Assembly (NCBI RefSeq): GCF_947242115.1 | Contig: NC_074720.1 | Location: forward strand, 9,922,645-9,986,644 | Direction: 5' to 3' | DNA length: 64,000 bases | Source: Biomphalaria glabrata | Lineage: Eukaryota; Mollusca; Gastropoda; Planorbidae | Shown: positions 51,401 to 54,602 of the stretch, piece after piece | Numbering within the stretch: the stretch's first letter is position 1 | Layout: each line of letters begins with the position of its first letter | Made by a program: the position numbers and the translations under genes | Notes under the pieces: generated by a model | Databases searched by the model: none | The model's input: the letters and a program-made list of their open reading frames with translations, nothing else | What the model was told of the DNA's origin: nothing

Positions 51401-51567
51401 ACCAAGGGAAATAACTTGTACATTATATACTGATATATTTTTAAGTACAGAGTTTTTCCCCTTTAAAAAAAAGCCTGTTTTGTATTTTTTTAAAGAATTT
51501 TAAAATCCTTTGCTTGTTTTGTCCTCAGCTTGCAATCCGATCCTGCAGTTTGCCGAAGCTCTATTAA
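18878..51567 (+). CDS. Pif-like: Pif/BMSP-like secreted shell matrix protein, 20 coding exons, 989 aa
   Basis: Twenty exons with gt/ag borders and matching phases sum to 2,970 bases ending in TAA: 18878-18950, 19993-20208, 22487-22619, 29954-30086, 31059-31134, 32952-33389, 33922-34062, 37124-37141, 37512-37648, 38833-38976, 39108-39247, 39952-40142, 41914-42129, 42276-42455, 43708-43854, 44340-44532, 45229-45394, 50169-50274, 50771-50853, 51529-51567. Domains: signal peptide 1-22; vWA1 about 25-210; vWA2 211-403; short Pro linker 404-409; vWA3 410-613; peritrophin-A chitin-binding domain 614-685; cysteine-rich modules 686-745 and 746-794; laminin-G-like region 795-989. vWA plus peritrophin-A plus LamG is the plan of Pif and BMSP, extracellular proteins of the mollusc shell organic matrix that bind chitin and carbonate mineral. 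The role here is inferred from that family. The start is the first ATG, in a good context (ACC before ATG), and opens a signal peptide. No canonical AATAAA is seen in the 1 kb after the stop. A collagen-VI-like or matrilin-like label is possible but would not explain the chitin-binding domain. Confidence 0.88.
19063..19307 (+). mobile_element. tRNA-derived SINE (family S2) in intron 1
   Basis: An A-box-like head (TGGCCAGTGGTAAAGAG) is followed by the family core, GGTACCTGACATTAGTTGGG, then GGTTGGTCGTTGTG, CCCTCGTTAGCCGTGAG and AAGGTCTGAAAGGGG. Same order as at 29410 and 33598. Confidence 0.75.
19993..20208 (+). CDS. Pif-like: Pif-like exon 2: first half of vWA1 with MIDAS motif
   Basis: Encodes residues 25-97. 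The opening strand LDIIFAVDGSNSMG holds the MIDAS DxSxS motif (D37, S39, S41), followed by the helix NLVNKL and the strand VGVIPFSSSV. A possible N-glycosylation site is N90-K-T. Acceptor cag, donor gtgagt, phase 1 to 1. Confidence 0.9.
20341..21492. repeat. 28-bp minisatellite, about 41 units, in intron 2
   Basis: The unit is TAGATCTATATCCCACATAG then ACATTGCA, very homogeneous. Most units differ only in the last letters (GCA or GTG). The series of GCA/GTG units near 20512-20990 repeats as a block of about nine units (252 bp). The last units carry CACACATATAC-type changes, as expected of an ageing array edge. Confidence 0.97.
21493..21927. other. Pyrimidine-rich stretch in intron 2
   Basis: From 21545 to 21800 the + strand is mostly CTCT/CCTT. 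Several overlapping open frames here are low-complexity and not genes. Confidence 0.6.
21928..22366. repeat. Interspersed repeat (family R4), copy in intron 2
   Basis: Starts ATCAACTCACTC, then CACCCATTCTCGGATCAA, AATTAATTA-rich DNA and TATGGCTAA. Much of it is repeated a second time within the copy (CACCCGTTCTAGAAGCAA). The same order is found at 51006-51450 in intron 19. Confidence 0.6.
22487..22619 (+). CDS. Pif-like: Pif-like exon 3: vWA1 middle, MIDAS Thr and Asp
   Basis: Residues 97-141. EQTRTDLAIDEA supplies the MIDAS threonine (T108 or T110). The strand KLLMIITDGA supplies the third MIDAS site, D139. With exon 2 this makes vWA1 the only one of the three vWA domains with all metal ligands. 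Acceptor ccag, donor gtaagt. Confidence 0.9.
22740..23138. mobile_element. hAT-type non-autonomous element, GGGCCGGCC family, intron 3
   Basis: Left end degraded (GGAGGTCTTAGACC); right end AGGGACGGCCCTG. The body is clearly related to 9775-10454. Possible target copies GCTAGCAG and TCTAGTAG match in 6 of 8 positions, so it is an old insertion. Confidence 0.6.
23139..23480. repeat. Irregular GTGTCA-rich tandem region
   Basis: TATAGTGTCA, AAAGTGTCA and similar words recur about 20 times at uneven spacing. It looks like a decayed short-period array. It follows the hAT relic directly. Confidence 0.6.
23481..24500. other. Intron 3, unassigned part
   Basis: Poly-A runs at 23822 and a small palindrome near 24475 (GGCGTAGCATACGCC), a word often seen at the ends of small inverted-repeat elements. 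No second end found. Confidence 0.4.
24501..25312 (+). mobile_element. hAT element relic with transposase C-terminus, GGGCCGGCC family
   Basis: Left end AAGGGCCGGCCTTAG; right ends GAGTCCGGCCCTG at about 25166 and AAGTCCGGCCCTG at 25312. From about 24805 to 24944 it encodes VESGERSFSRLKLMKNYLRS, ILEDRLKHLVILAIERDL and a stop. This is the conserved hAT dimerisation segment at the end of ZMYM1-like transposases. It is an internally deleted copy that explains the origin of the shorter family members in this window. Confidence 0.8.
25451..25488. repeat. (AT)n microsatellite
   Basis: Alternating AT directly abutting the left inverted repeat of the 25489 element. A similar AT tract flanks its right end. 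Confidence 0.9.
25489..27698. mobile_element. 2.2-kb inverted-repeat DNA element, CATGGGCGTAGCCAGG termini
   Basis: Left end CATGGGCGTAGCCAGG, right end CCTGGCTACGCCCATG, exact complements over 16 bases. Both sit in AT repeats, consistent with a TA-type target. No transposase frame. Inside are about six 30-bp units (CCCTACCAGGGGGGTTCGAG type) at 25660-25830, five looser units of about 85-120 bp each opening with ATGAGCGTAGC, a LINE tail and two copies of a GC-rich segment near 27112 and 27365. The family is unknown. Confidence 0.7.
26690..27066 (+). mobile_element. LINE 3' end remnant inside the 25489 element
   Basis: One frame reads RWLIQISGVSYRDRI, stop, IKEILCRTGSRPLSKIVRER and RMRFAGHILRQNELRIRRVS. 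This is the region after the reverse transcriptase in many animal non-LTR elements (GHILR motif). In-frame stops show decay. Confidence 0.7.
27699..29409. other. Intron 3, unassigned part
   Basis: AT microsatellite remains at 27700-27716, a poly-C run at 28664 and poly-A runs. Nothing else recognised. Confidence 0.5.
29410..29640 (+). mobile_element. tRNA-derived SINE (family S2) in intron 3
   Basis: GGAGGCGCGATGGCTAAGTGG (A-box region), AGGGTTCGAATCA (B box), then the shared core TGGGTACTTGACATTACTTG and GTGAGCCACAGAAACAGATG. It is followed by exon 4 about 310 bp later. Confidence 0.78.
29954..30086 (+). CDS. Pif-like: Pif-like exon 4: late vWA1
   Basis: Residues 141-185. Contains the vWA strand NITIYALGV and the following KQVDVAELQNLAS, a pattern typical of the late part of vWA domains. 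Acceptor ttcacag, donor gtaata, ends in phase 0. It is separated from exon 3 by a 7.3-kb intron. Confidence 0.9.
30087..31058. other. Intron 4 with (TA)n and (GA)n tracts
   Basis: (TA)n at about 30720-30776 changes into (GA)n to about 30818. Otherwise unassigned. Confidence 0.7.
31059..31134 (+). CDS. Pif-like: Pif-like exon 5: end of vWA1
   Basis: Residues 186-210. The final helix (FRTLEESLLNATNKACVDL) closes vWA1. N201-A-T is a possible N-glycosylation site, and the Cys here could pair with the one that opens vWA1. Acceptor gtgcag, donor gtgagt. Confidence 0.88.
31135..32142. other. Intron 5, unassigned part
   Basis: AT-rich with long T- and A-runs. No exon or repeat family recognised. 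Confidence 0.5.
32144..32524. repeat. 33-bp minisatellite, 11.5 units, in intron 5
   Basis: The unit is TAGCCTAAGTCTACTTTCTC then ACCAACTTCAATA, nearly identical throughout, with a C/G variant at one site (ACCAAC or AGCAAC). The minus strand is open (YIEVGEKVDLG) because 33 is divisible by three. Its place inside an intron argues against coding. Confidence 0.97.
32952..33389 (+). CDS. Pif-like: Pif-like exon 6: most of vWA2
   Basis: The largest exon, residues 211-357. Starts with CVDSHIDLVFVLDTSSRV. The MIDAS position reads D224-x-S226-x-R228, so the second serine is lost. The later TDG-type loop reads LSATYS, so the metal site is probably non-functional. The fold signature (NFRVGVMTYSD, AGSNLAGAMTLL, VVILLSA, IQIFTVG) is clear. 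GC content is visibly higher than in the flanking introns. Confidence 0.92.
33598..33878 (+). mobile_element. tRNA-derived SINE (family S2), best-preserved copy, intron 6
   Basis: A box TGGCTGAGTGGTAAAGC, B box GGTTCAAATCC, then GATTTTCAATTTCGGGAT, the core GGGTACCTGACTTTAGTTGG, and a tail of TTTACTT units after AAGGTCTGAAAGGGG. It fills about half of the 532-bp intron. Confidence 0.85.
33922..34062 (+). CDS. Pif-like: Pif-like exon 7: end of vWA2
   Basis: Residues 357-404. Completes vWA2 (GIGINTAIELDGVASKP, then a terminal helix ending NKFCE). Acceptor gttag, donor gtaagt, phase 1 to 1. Confidence 0.88.
34063..37123. other. Intron 7, unassigned
   Basis: 3.1 kb of AT-rich DNA. Several short open frames are of low complexity. 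No transposon ends or exons could be supported. Confidence 0.5.
37124..37141 (+). CDS. Pif-like: Pif-like exon 8: 18-bp proline-rich microexon
   Basis: A microexon between ccttgcag and gtagga, phase 1 to 1. It adds six residues (PPPVP plus split codons) between vWA2 and vWA3. Leaving it out also keeps the frame, so it could be skipped. Support is the strong acceptor, the donor and the match of phases; there is no domain evidence. Confidence 0.6.
37196..37245 (+). mobile_element. Short 3' tail of a CR1-like LINE, intron 8
   Basis: GAATCATCTTCTTTTTTTAA, GTAACGTCTGTATTATATAA matches the tail that follows the LINE coding end at 63047-63084. Only the extreme 3' end is present, as is usual for 5'-truncated LINE copies. 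Confidence 0.5.
37512..37648 (+). CDS. Pif-like: Pif-like exon 9: start of vWA3
   Basis: Residues 410-455. GCYMGYSDLWLVLDVSSVS is a vWA first strand. The MIDAS position is D423-x-S425-x-V427, missing the second serine. The following helix is FAKLKNGVGKMMEIIL. Acceptor ttag, donor gtaggt. Confidence 0.88.
37830..38330 (-). mobile_element. LINE 3' remnant split by a SINE, intron 9
   Basis: On the minus strand, 38330-38160 reads like the post-RT region of a LINE (GCCCATTAAAGAAGATATCC, then a basic stretch with WxHxD). The segment 37917-37850 reads ENAKEQIRLEEAGLGAYAS. The S1 SINE lies between. Weak protein similarity only. Confidence 0.35.
37925..38155 (+). mobile_element. tRNA-derived SINE (family S1), plus strand, intron 9
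   Basis: GCGTGGTCGAGTGGCCAAG (A box), GAGGTTCGACACCCGAC (B box), GGCAGCACGGAAAACCA, GAGATTGGACCAAAATCG, and the 3' end GTAGCGCTATATAAAAGC. The head resembles a Ser/Leu-type tRNA. It is too diverged and tail-bearing to be a tRNA gene. Confidence 0.78.
38580..38804 (+). mobile_element. Possible small solo LTR, intron 9
   Basis: Starts TGTTGTGACAC and ends TTCTTCACA, with a TATA-like word and an ATTAAA-type signal inside. Flanks ATTAC and AATAC are similar. A relic at best. Confidence 0.3.
38833..38976 (+). CDS. Pif-like: Pif-like exon 10: vWA3 second strand region
   Basis: Exactly 48 codons in phase 0. IHTGLVTFSDYARTLVDI is the vWA strand GlyLeuValThrPhe plus the next strand. Acceptor catag, donor gttagc (weaker than the others). 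Confidence 0.88.
39108..39247 (+). CDS. Pif-like: Pif-like exon 11: vWA3 middle
   Basis: SGASLVAALRLI stands where other vWA domains have GxTxTGxAL. The core strand reads YVAIVAPETTY rather than ending in TDG, so this MIDAS is degenerate too. Acceptor gacag, donor gtaaca. Confidence 0.88.
39248..39951. other. Intron 11, with a trace of a hAT end
   Basis: TGCCAACCTTCGATCCGAGG and GCCACAT near 39350 resemble the end of the 52633 hAT element (GGGCAACCTTTTTC, GAGGGCCGCAT). Otherwise unassigned. Confidence 0.4.
39952..40142 (+). CDS. Pif-like: Pif-like exon 12: end of vWA3
   Basis: LKALGYTIVPFVVLN is the late vWA strand. A Tyr/Asn-rich stretch (SGYNYLYSITGYNE) and the closing helix with FTRDRLC follow. 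Acceptor ttccag, donor gtacgt. A second gt four bases downstream (gtgtat) would shift the frame, so the first is chosen. Confidence 0.88.
40143..40556. other. Start of intron 12, unassigned
   Basis: Nothing recognised on either strand. Confidence 0.5.
40567..40749. mobile_element. MITE with long terminal inverted repeats, Mutator-like target copies
   Basis: The ends GAGACCATTCTTTATA and TATAAAGAATGGTCTC are complementary. The match goes on through CAAGGCCTGA/TCAGGCCT, GCACTGA/TCAGTG and TGTGACGTCACAACCT/AGGTTGTGACGTTACA, so nearly the whole element folds on itself. Flanks CGCTTACATC and CGCTTATATC agree in 9 of 10 positions. Target copies of 9-10 bp are typical of Mutator-like elements. Confidence 0.75.
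40845..41160 (-). mobile_element. LINE 3' remnant, intron 12
   Basis: The minus strand encodes THYDLLTTVEKRKLWPYSKV in one frame and MERQLKRMDRHVTERCS ... VWCPNGSL in another. This is the pattern of a LINE C-terminus (short basic end finishing in GAPNGS-like residues). Decayed. Confidence 0.5.
41197..41689 (+). mobile_element. Possible solo LTR, intron 12
   Basis: Begins TGTTACATTC and ends GGTTATAACA (TGTTA/TAACA short inverted ends). Flanked by ATAT on both sides. Contains AATAAA words and no coding. A 493-bp fossil of an LTR element. Confidence 0.5.
41914..42129 (+). CDS. Pif-like: Pif-like exon 13: peritrophin-A (CBM14) chitin-binding domain
   Basis: Residues 614-685 form one complete domain in one exon, phase 1 to 1. 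Six cysteines (C621, C640, C646, C662, C675, C683) have spacings 18-5-15-12-7, which fit the family pattern. Aromatic and Gly positions (HPSDCDKYIQC, GLHWN) are those that hold chitin in tachycitin-type folds. N650-I-T is a possible glycosylation site. The symmetrical phases fit insertion by exon shuffling. Confidence 0.93.
42276..42455 (+). CDS. Pif-like: Pif-like exon 14: divergent second cysteine-rich chitin-binding-like module
   Basis: Residues 686-745, phase 1 to 1, eleven cysteines in 60 residues including a CC pair (C716-C717). The stretch C701-x5-C707 ... C729-x5-C735 recalls a peritrophin-A core, but extra cysteines at both ends depart from it. Chitin binding is an inference. Confidence 0.85.
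42456..43707. other. Intron 14, mostly unassigned
   Basis: At 42930-43140 one frame reads NCIGNAVLLDTSAAWETSFR and HSSHLHEMIHRRFATEGG, which looks like old coding DNA, perhaps a LINE tail. It lacks splice sites fitting the Pif-like gene. Confidence 0.35.
43708..43854 (+). CDS. Pif-like: Pif-like exon 15: third cysteine module
   Basis: Residues 746-794, phase 1 to 1. Four cysteines (C748, C776, C786, C788) with NWLVASGYDVQL and GWLPRPC. No domain is recognised. It links the chitin-binding part to the LamG-like part. Acceptor taag, donor gtaaga. Confidence 0.82.
43855..44339. other. Intron 15, unassigned
   Basis: AT-rich with a short TGA(TGA) run near 43938. Nothing else. Confidence 0.5.
44340..44532 (+). 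CDS. Pif-like: Pif-like exon 16: start of laminin-G-like region
   Basis: Opens the C-terminal beta-rich region: EYFFNDTMTAMSVMDNSRDG, then strand-like stretches (GMALALNAKSVIHVDM, GSYVIEFV). The pattern fits a concanavalin-A-like/LamG sandwich, as in Pif proteins. Assignment rests on fold-like pattern and position, not on a sharp motif. Confidence 0.82.
44812..44995. mobile_element. 184-bp hAT-type MITE, intron 16
   Basis: Ends CAGAGGCGTAACTAG and CTAGCTAAGCTACTG (11 of 15 complementary). Flanking 8-bp copies TCCCTACA and TCCCTGCA differ at one site. Interior G- and C-runs, no coding. Confidence 0.65.
45229..45394 (+). CDS. Pif-like: Pif-like exon 17: LamG-like region continued
   Basis: Residues about 859-914. 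Continues with YKENGALSPYSETLFSSGV, SLLVSANDQFVFAELRSSEG and QAEVKVPTT, alternating hydrophobic strands. Acceptor tttcag, donor gtgagt, ends in phase 0. The next exon lies 4.8 kb downstream. Confidence 0.85.
46855..47510 (-). mobile_element. LINE 3' part (post-RT region and C2H2 end), minus strand
   Basis: The minus strand reads SAGHACRMEDHRIPKRLLYG, then FRDTLKSSMKAFSIGQSTWE, AEERKNAREEK, and in another frame CLVCGRTLRAYIGLTSHTRR. This is the RT tail, basic stretch and zinc-finger end of a common animal LINE. Stops and frame changes show it is dead. The last part has a relative at 54018-54190. Confidence 0.8.
47515..47690 (+). mobile_element. CR1-like LINE tail inside the inner hAT
   Basis: GGAATGGGTTG, CAGGAAAACCA, ATGACTAGATTGACACG and GCGTAGGACCTAATTATTT run parallel to 62949-63060, where they follow a clearer LINE C-terminus. 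Confidence 0.6.
47965..48510. mobile_element. Fragment of the GGGCGTAGCC element family
   Basis: CATGAGCGTAGCCATAAGTG, CACTGTAGATACCTCAGAAT, ATGCTTGGATCCGGGGCTTC, and a G-run/C-run end at 48475-48495 follow the same order as 26330-27690. An (AT)n tract at 48376-48456 lies within. Confidence 0.65.
48376..48456. repeat. (AT)n microsatellite
   Basis: About 80 bases of alternating AT, preceded by CACACACAAATACAT as in 27600-27620. Confidence 0.95.
48920..49951. other. Intron 17 right part, unassigned
   Basis: A short (TA)n at 49461-49478. No exon or element recognised. Confidence 0.5.
49952..50068 (-). mobile_element. Short interspersed repeat (family S3), intron 17
   Basis: TATATGTTCCTTCAGAGTTG, CTTCTAGTCCAAACCTCC, GGCAGCGGGCAGGGTATGAA and ATCATCAAGACGA match 18250-18370 in the same orientation. 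It lies only 100 bp before exon 18. Confidence 0.55.
50169..50274 (+). CDS. Pif-like: Pif-like exon 18: LamG-like region continued
   Basis: GLSVNEFKLLTLEYNDGVLSL is the LamG-type motif in which a Trp/Leu strand is followed by an L-x-V strand (LSLSVKGS). Acceptor gttgcag, donor gtaagg. Confidence 0.85.
50275..50770. other. Intron 18, unassigned
   Basis: AT-rich, nothing recognised. Confidence 0.5.
50771..50853 (+). CDS. Pif-like: Pif-like exon 19: LamG-like region, cysteine pair
   Basis: Encodes APALACLSCGIDIGAGV then KNSFRGEVQK. The segment 'I-x-I-G-x-G ... F-x-G-x-(V/I)' is the usual closing segment of LamG domains. Acceptor tctag, donor gtcagt. Confidence 0.82.
51006..51450. repeat. Interspersed repeat (family R4), copy in intron 19
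   Basis: ATCAACTCACTCTGTCTGTC, CACCCATTCTTGGATCAAGC, AATTAATTAGCTAATTAATT. Second copy of the 21928 repeat, here with a (GTCT)n block. Confidence 0.65.
51529..51567 (+). CDS. Pif-like: Pif-like exon 20: C-terminus and stop
   Basis: Twelve residues (LAIRSCSLPKLY) and TAA. LAIRSC completes the last LamG strand with a Cys that could pair within CLSC of the previous exon. Acceptor cctcag. The protein stops here, with no long acidic tail like the mineral-binding Pif80 part of pearl-oyster Pif. Confidence 0.8.
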   Translation, partial: LAIRSCSLPKLY

Positions 51568-52632
51568 AACGTTGTGTTGATTATTGGGTCATCGGATGTA
51601 GCTATTCATAACATTGTACTAAAACTTTTTCTGCTAGTTTCAATAACATGAACATTTGACCAATAGTTTGTCTGGTTCATGTTGTAGACATTCTCTGAAG
51701 TCTTGTGGACTTTGTTATGGACATTCTCTCAGTTCTTGTAGTAAGTGCTATGGACATTCGCCTACGTCTTATAGCCTAGTCTGTTCCTTAACTCTGAACT
51801 TGTTTACATTTTAACGTAGCTAGATTTGTAGCTGAAACAACATTCATGTCAAAATAAGAAACAAATCAAAACAAATTTTATTAGATCTTTTTTTTTTTTT
51901 TAAAATTCAGACAACTGAATAGCAGAGAGACTCTTTATCATTTTTGTTTATTATACTTTATTATGTGTTTTAATTCAGCTGTATGTTAGTCTACATAATT
52001 GTTAAACAATGTTTGATTAGAGTATTTATGTTGAATAATTTTTAATTTTTTTTTTTTGCCTTCATGTATATCATTTATTTAGATATAGCTCACTGGCCTA
52101 TGTAAGTTTATTTGAGATGTTATTACACATTTCCTATAATGTTCATTCGATTGTCCTGATTAGAGGGTTGGTTATTTATATAGGAAATTATTTTTTTTAA
52201 TTATGTATATGTATTTGAAAAAGAAGAAGTAAAAAGTAAAATATTGTACTACTTTTCTTTCTTGTTTCTTAGTTGTGTTTTTGTTTGTTTGTTTGTTTGT
52301 TGTTTTCTATAATCTTTCAATCTCTCTGAAAATATGGAGAGATCATTGCTGGGTCATTGCTTTCTACCATTATGTCCCAATGCTGTGTTATTGTCTTTAA
52401 AAAAAACAACAGTTAAGTAAGATATGTTCTTAATGCAGGAAGCTGCAACTTGTTTAGGCTGTCACGTTGTTACATGGTTCATCATTTACTTGCTTAACAT
52501 CGAAGGGGAGGGGGTGAGGGGCAGCCATGATTCTTCAAAGCTCTATATCTGACACAACCCAGTGTCATCATGGTCAAAGTCAGCTGTTTTTTATTTCCTA
52601 CACGCTGTGGTCTTCCAAGTGATTGTATAGTA
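51568..52632. other. Probable 3' UTR and downstream flank of the Pif-like gene
   Basis: T-rich DNA after the stop codon. No AATAAA is seen before the hAT element at 52633, so the cleavage site is not placed. Confidence 0.4.
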
Positions 52633-54008
52633 CAGGGGTGGGCAACCTTTTTCTTTCGAGGGCCGCATTAAAAACTAATTGGTAATGACGGGCCGCATAT
52701 ATATATATATATATAACTTAGAAATATACTCTAGCTAACTGTGTAGAATGTATTTTAGGTCATATTTACTCTGTATTATATTCACGTTTCTTTCTTTTTT
52801 TTTCCACACTCCACGTTGAAAAATTACAACAAGAAATAGCAATTGTTGAAATCAATTTTACGAGTTTGTTTTAATTGCTGTCGTCTTTTTATATCACAAT
52901 ATCACCACAAATCTACAGTCGTACTTAATGTGCAGTATTTTACTTTTTACACTCGTGCATAATGTTCGTAACTGTGAAACTATCTTACTAGTTGTTACCC
53001 CTGTGTGTGACTGCTGTCAAATTACAGTCAGTCAACATTGACCAGTGATTTTACTTGTTTAGTTTCCAGACAAAAAATAATTTAAAAAATTCTCGATCAC
53101 TGAATGAGACAATCTATGTTCGCTAGTTAAATGTTGGGACGAGCGAAACCTGCCCTTCTAAGCATCACCAGAGAATGCTGACCATGTCCTTCAATGATGC
53201 ATACTAAATCAAGAGACCCGAACAAGACTCAGGTCCCAAAACCCTCAAAAGACTATTCAGAGAACTGCCTAATTTGGAAACCACTGCGCGGTTCATCTCA
53301 AATATAAGATTCTGATCTGAACCCTCCAACATGTAAAATGAGAACAGAGAAGAAGATGAACAGATGTATGTGTTCACAAATAGTTTGAACAGCAGCAATG
53401 TTTTTAAGTGTAGAAATACAGTTTCTGGCTCCCATGGGACTCCGGTGAAAGTACTGACTGGGTATTCTGTTTGCTTGGAGTTACGTCTTATGAAGTGAAT
53501 CAGCTTCTGCGCTAAACGGTGAGCTCATGGTATTGAAAACTGGTTCTTGACGTCTTAAAATTTTCTTTTATAAATTCCTTAATAAGTGTTTTACTTTTAG
53601 TCATTTCACTAGAAATAGTTTCACCTTTCAGCAAAGGAAAATGACAGAAACTATTTTCTTTTGCTTACTTGTAGAAATGCAAACTCTCTATGGTTGGGAT
53701 ATTTAAAGAAACAAGAACAAAAAAACAAACATTTTTTCTCAGTCAAAGATCGAGCTCCATTAGTTGTTACACTTGCTATCTTGTTCCAAGCCTACCCAAC
53801 ACTCAGACATTGTGTGTTGATGTATAGCTAATAAGCATAATCTTCGTTTACTTAAAACTTTTTATAATGAGACAATTTCAATAATTTATATAGATATTAT
53901 TTTTAATATTTGCATTTTTATATGTATATACTGATGGAACACCTGATTTCTGTAGGTGTCTGCGGGCCGCATAAAACACTTCGGCGGCTCGTAATTTGCC
54001 CACTCCTG
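52633..54008. mobile_element. 1.4-kb non-autonomous hAT (Charlie-like ends) with exact target duplication
   Basis: Left end CAGGGGTGGGCAACC; right end TTTGCCCACTCCTG. The 8 bases GTATAGTA stand on both sides (52625-52632 and 54009-54016). GGGCCGCAT words near each end are typical of the group. Open frames inside are short and unlike a transposase. Confidence 0.9.
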
Positions 54009-54017
54009 GTATAGTAT

Positions 54018-54217
54018 ATAGTCATCCAGAGGGCTGAGGGCTTTGCACTGGGGGTCTTGTGCCTCCTCATGTGGGTGTTAAGATATGTAAGCCCGGAATG
54101 TTGGGTTGCAGACTGGGCAGGTTATTCCAGCTGAAGCTAGTGTTGATGGCCTTGTATTTTTTTCTCTGACCCTTTTTCCTGCCAGCGCTTTTCTCATGTC
54201 CAAGAGATAAGCTGCCT
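54018..54217 (-). mobile_element. LINE 3' end with C2H2-like finger, minus strand
   Basis: The minus strand encodes LASAGITCPVCNPTFRAYIS, the zinc-finger-like end of the same LINE as at 46855, and the + strand words (GCTGAGGGCTTTGCACTGGG) match. It is cut off on the right by the LTR element at 54219. Confidence 0.7.
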
Positions 54218-54218
54218 G

Positions 54219-54602
54219 TGATGAACTGGCCGAAGGATTGTATTCATAAGTTGATGAATTCATATGAAATGAAGAAAGAAACATCTCTCTGTATTTTCTT
54301 CAAACTTCTTTAATAATACTTCTTCAACTTTCACATCAATTTAACTTCTTAATTCAATAACAACTTGACACGTCATAAATAAAACTTAAAGATACATAAA
54401 ACTTCACTTAGTATAACTTCAACTTCAACTACTAAAACTTTACTTAATGGACCCGCTAATATCACAAAACTTATTACTAATCGAGGACTGAGCGAGGACC
54501 ATCGCTCTACAAGAACTACTACTATGCGAGGACCGAGCGAGGACCCCGTCTAACTCCCTTTCCCTTAATTTATACTTTCTTTGATCGTACGTTCCAGAAT
54601 CA
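54219..54602 (-). repeat. Long terminal repeat (3' copy in element orientation)
   Basis: Nearly identical to 57381-57764. Contains paired phrases GAGGACTGAGCGAGGACC and GAGGACCGAGCGAGGACC. Confidence 0.88.
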
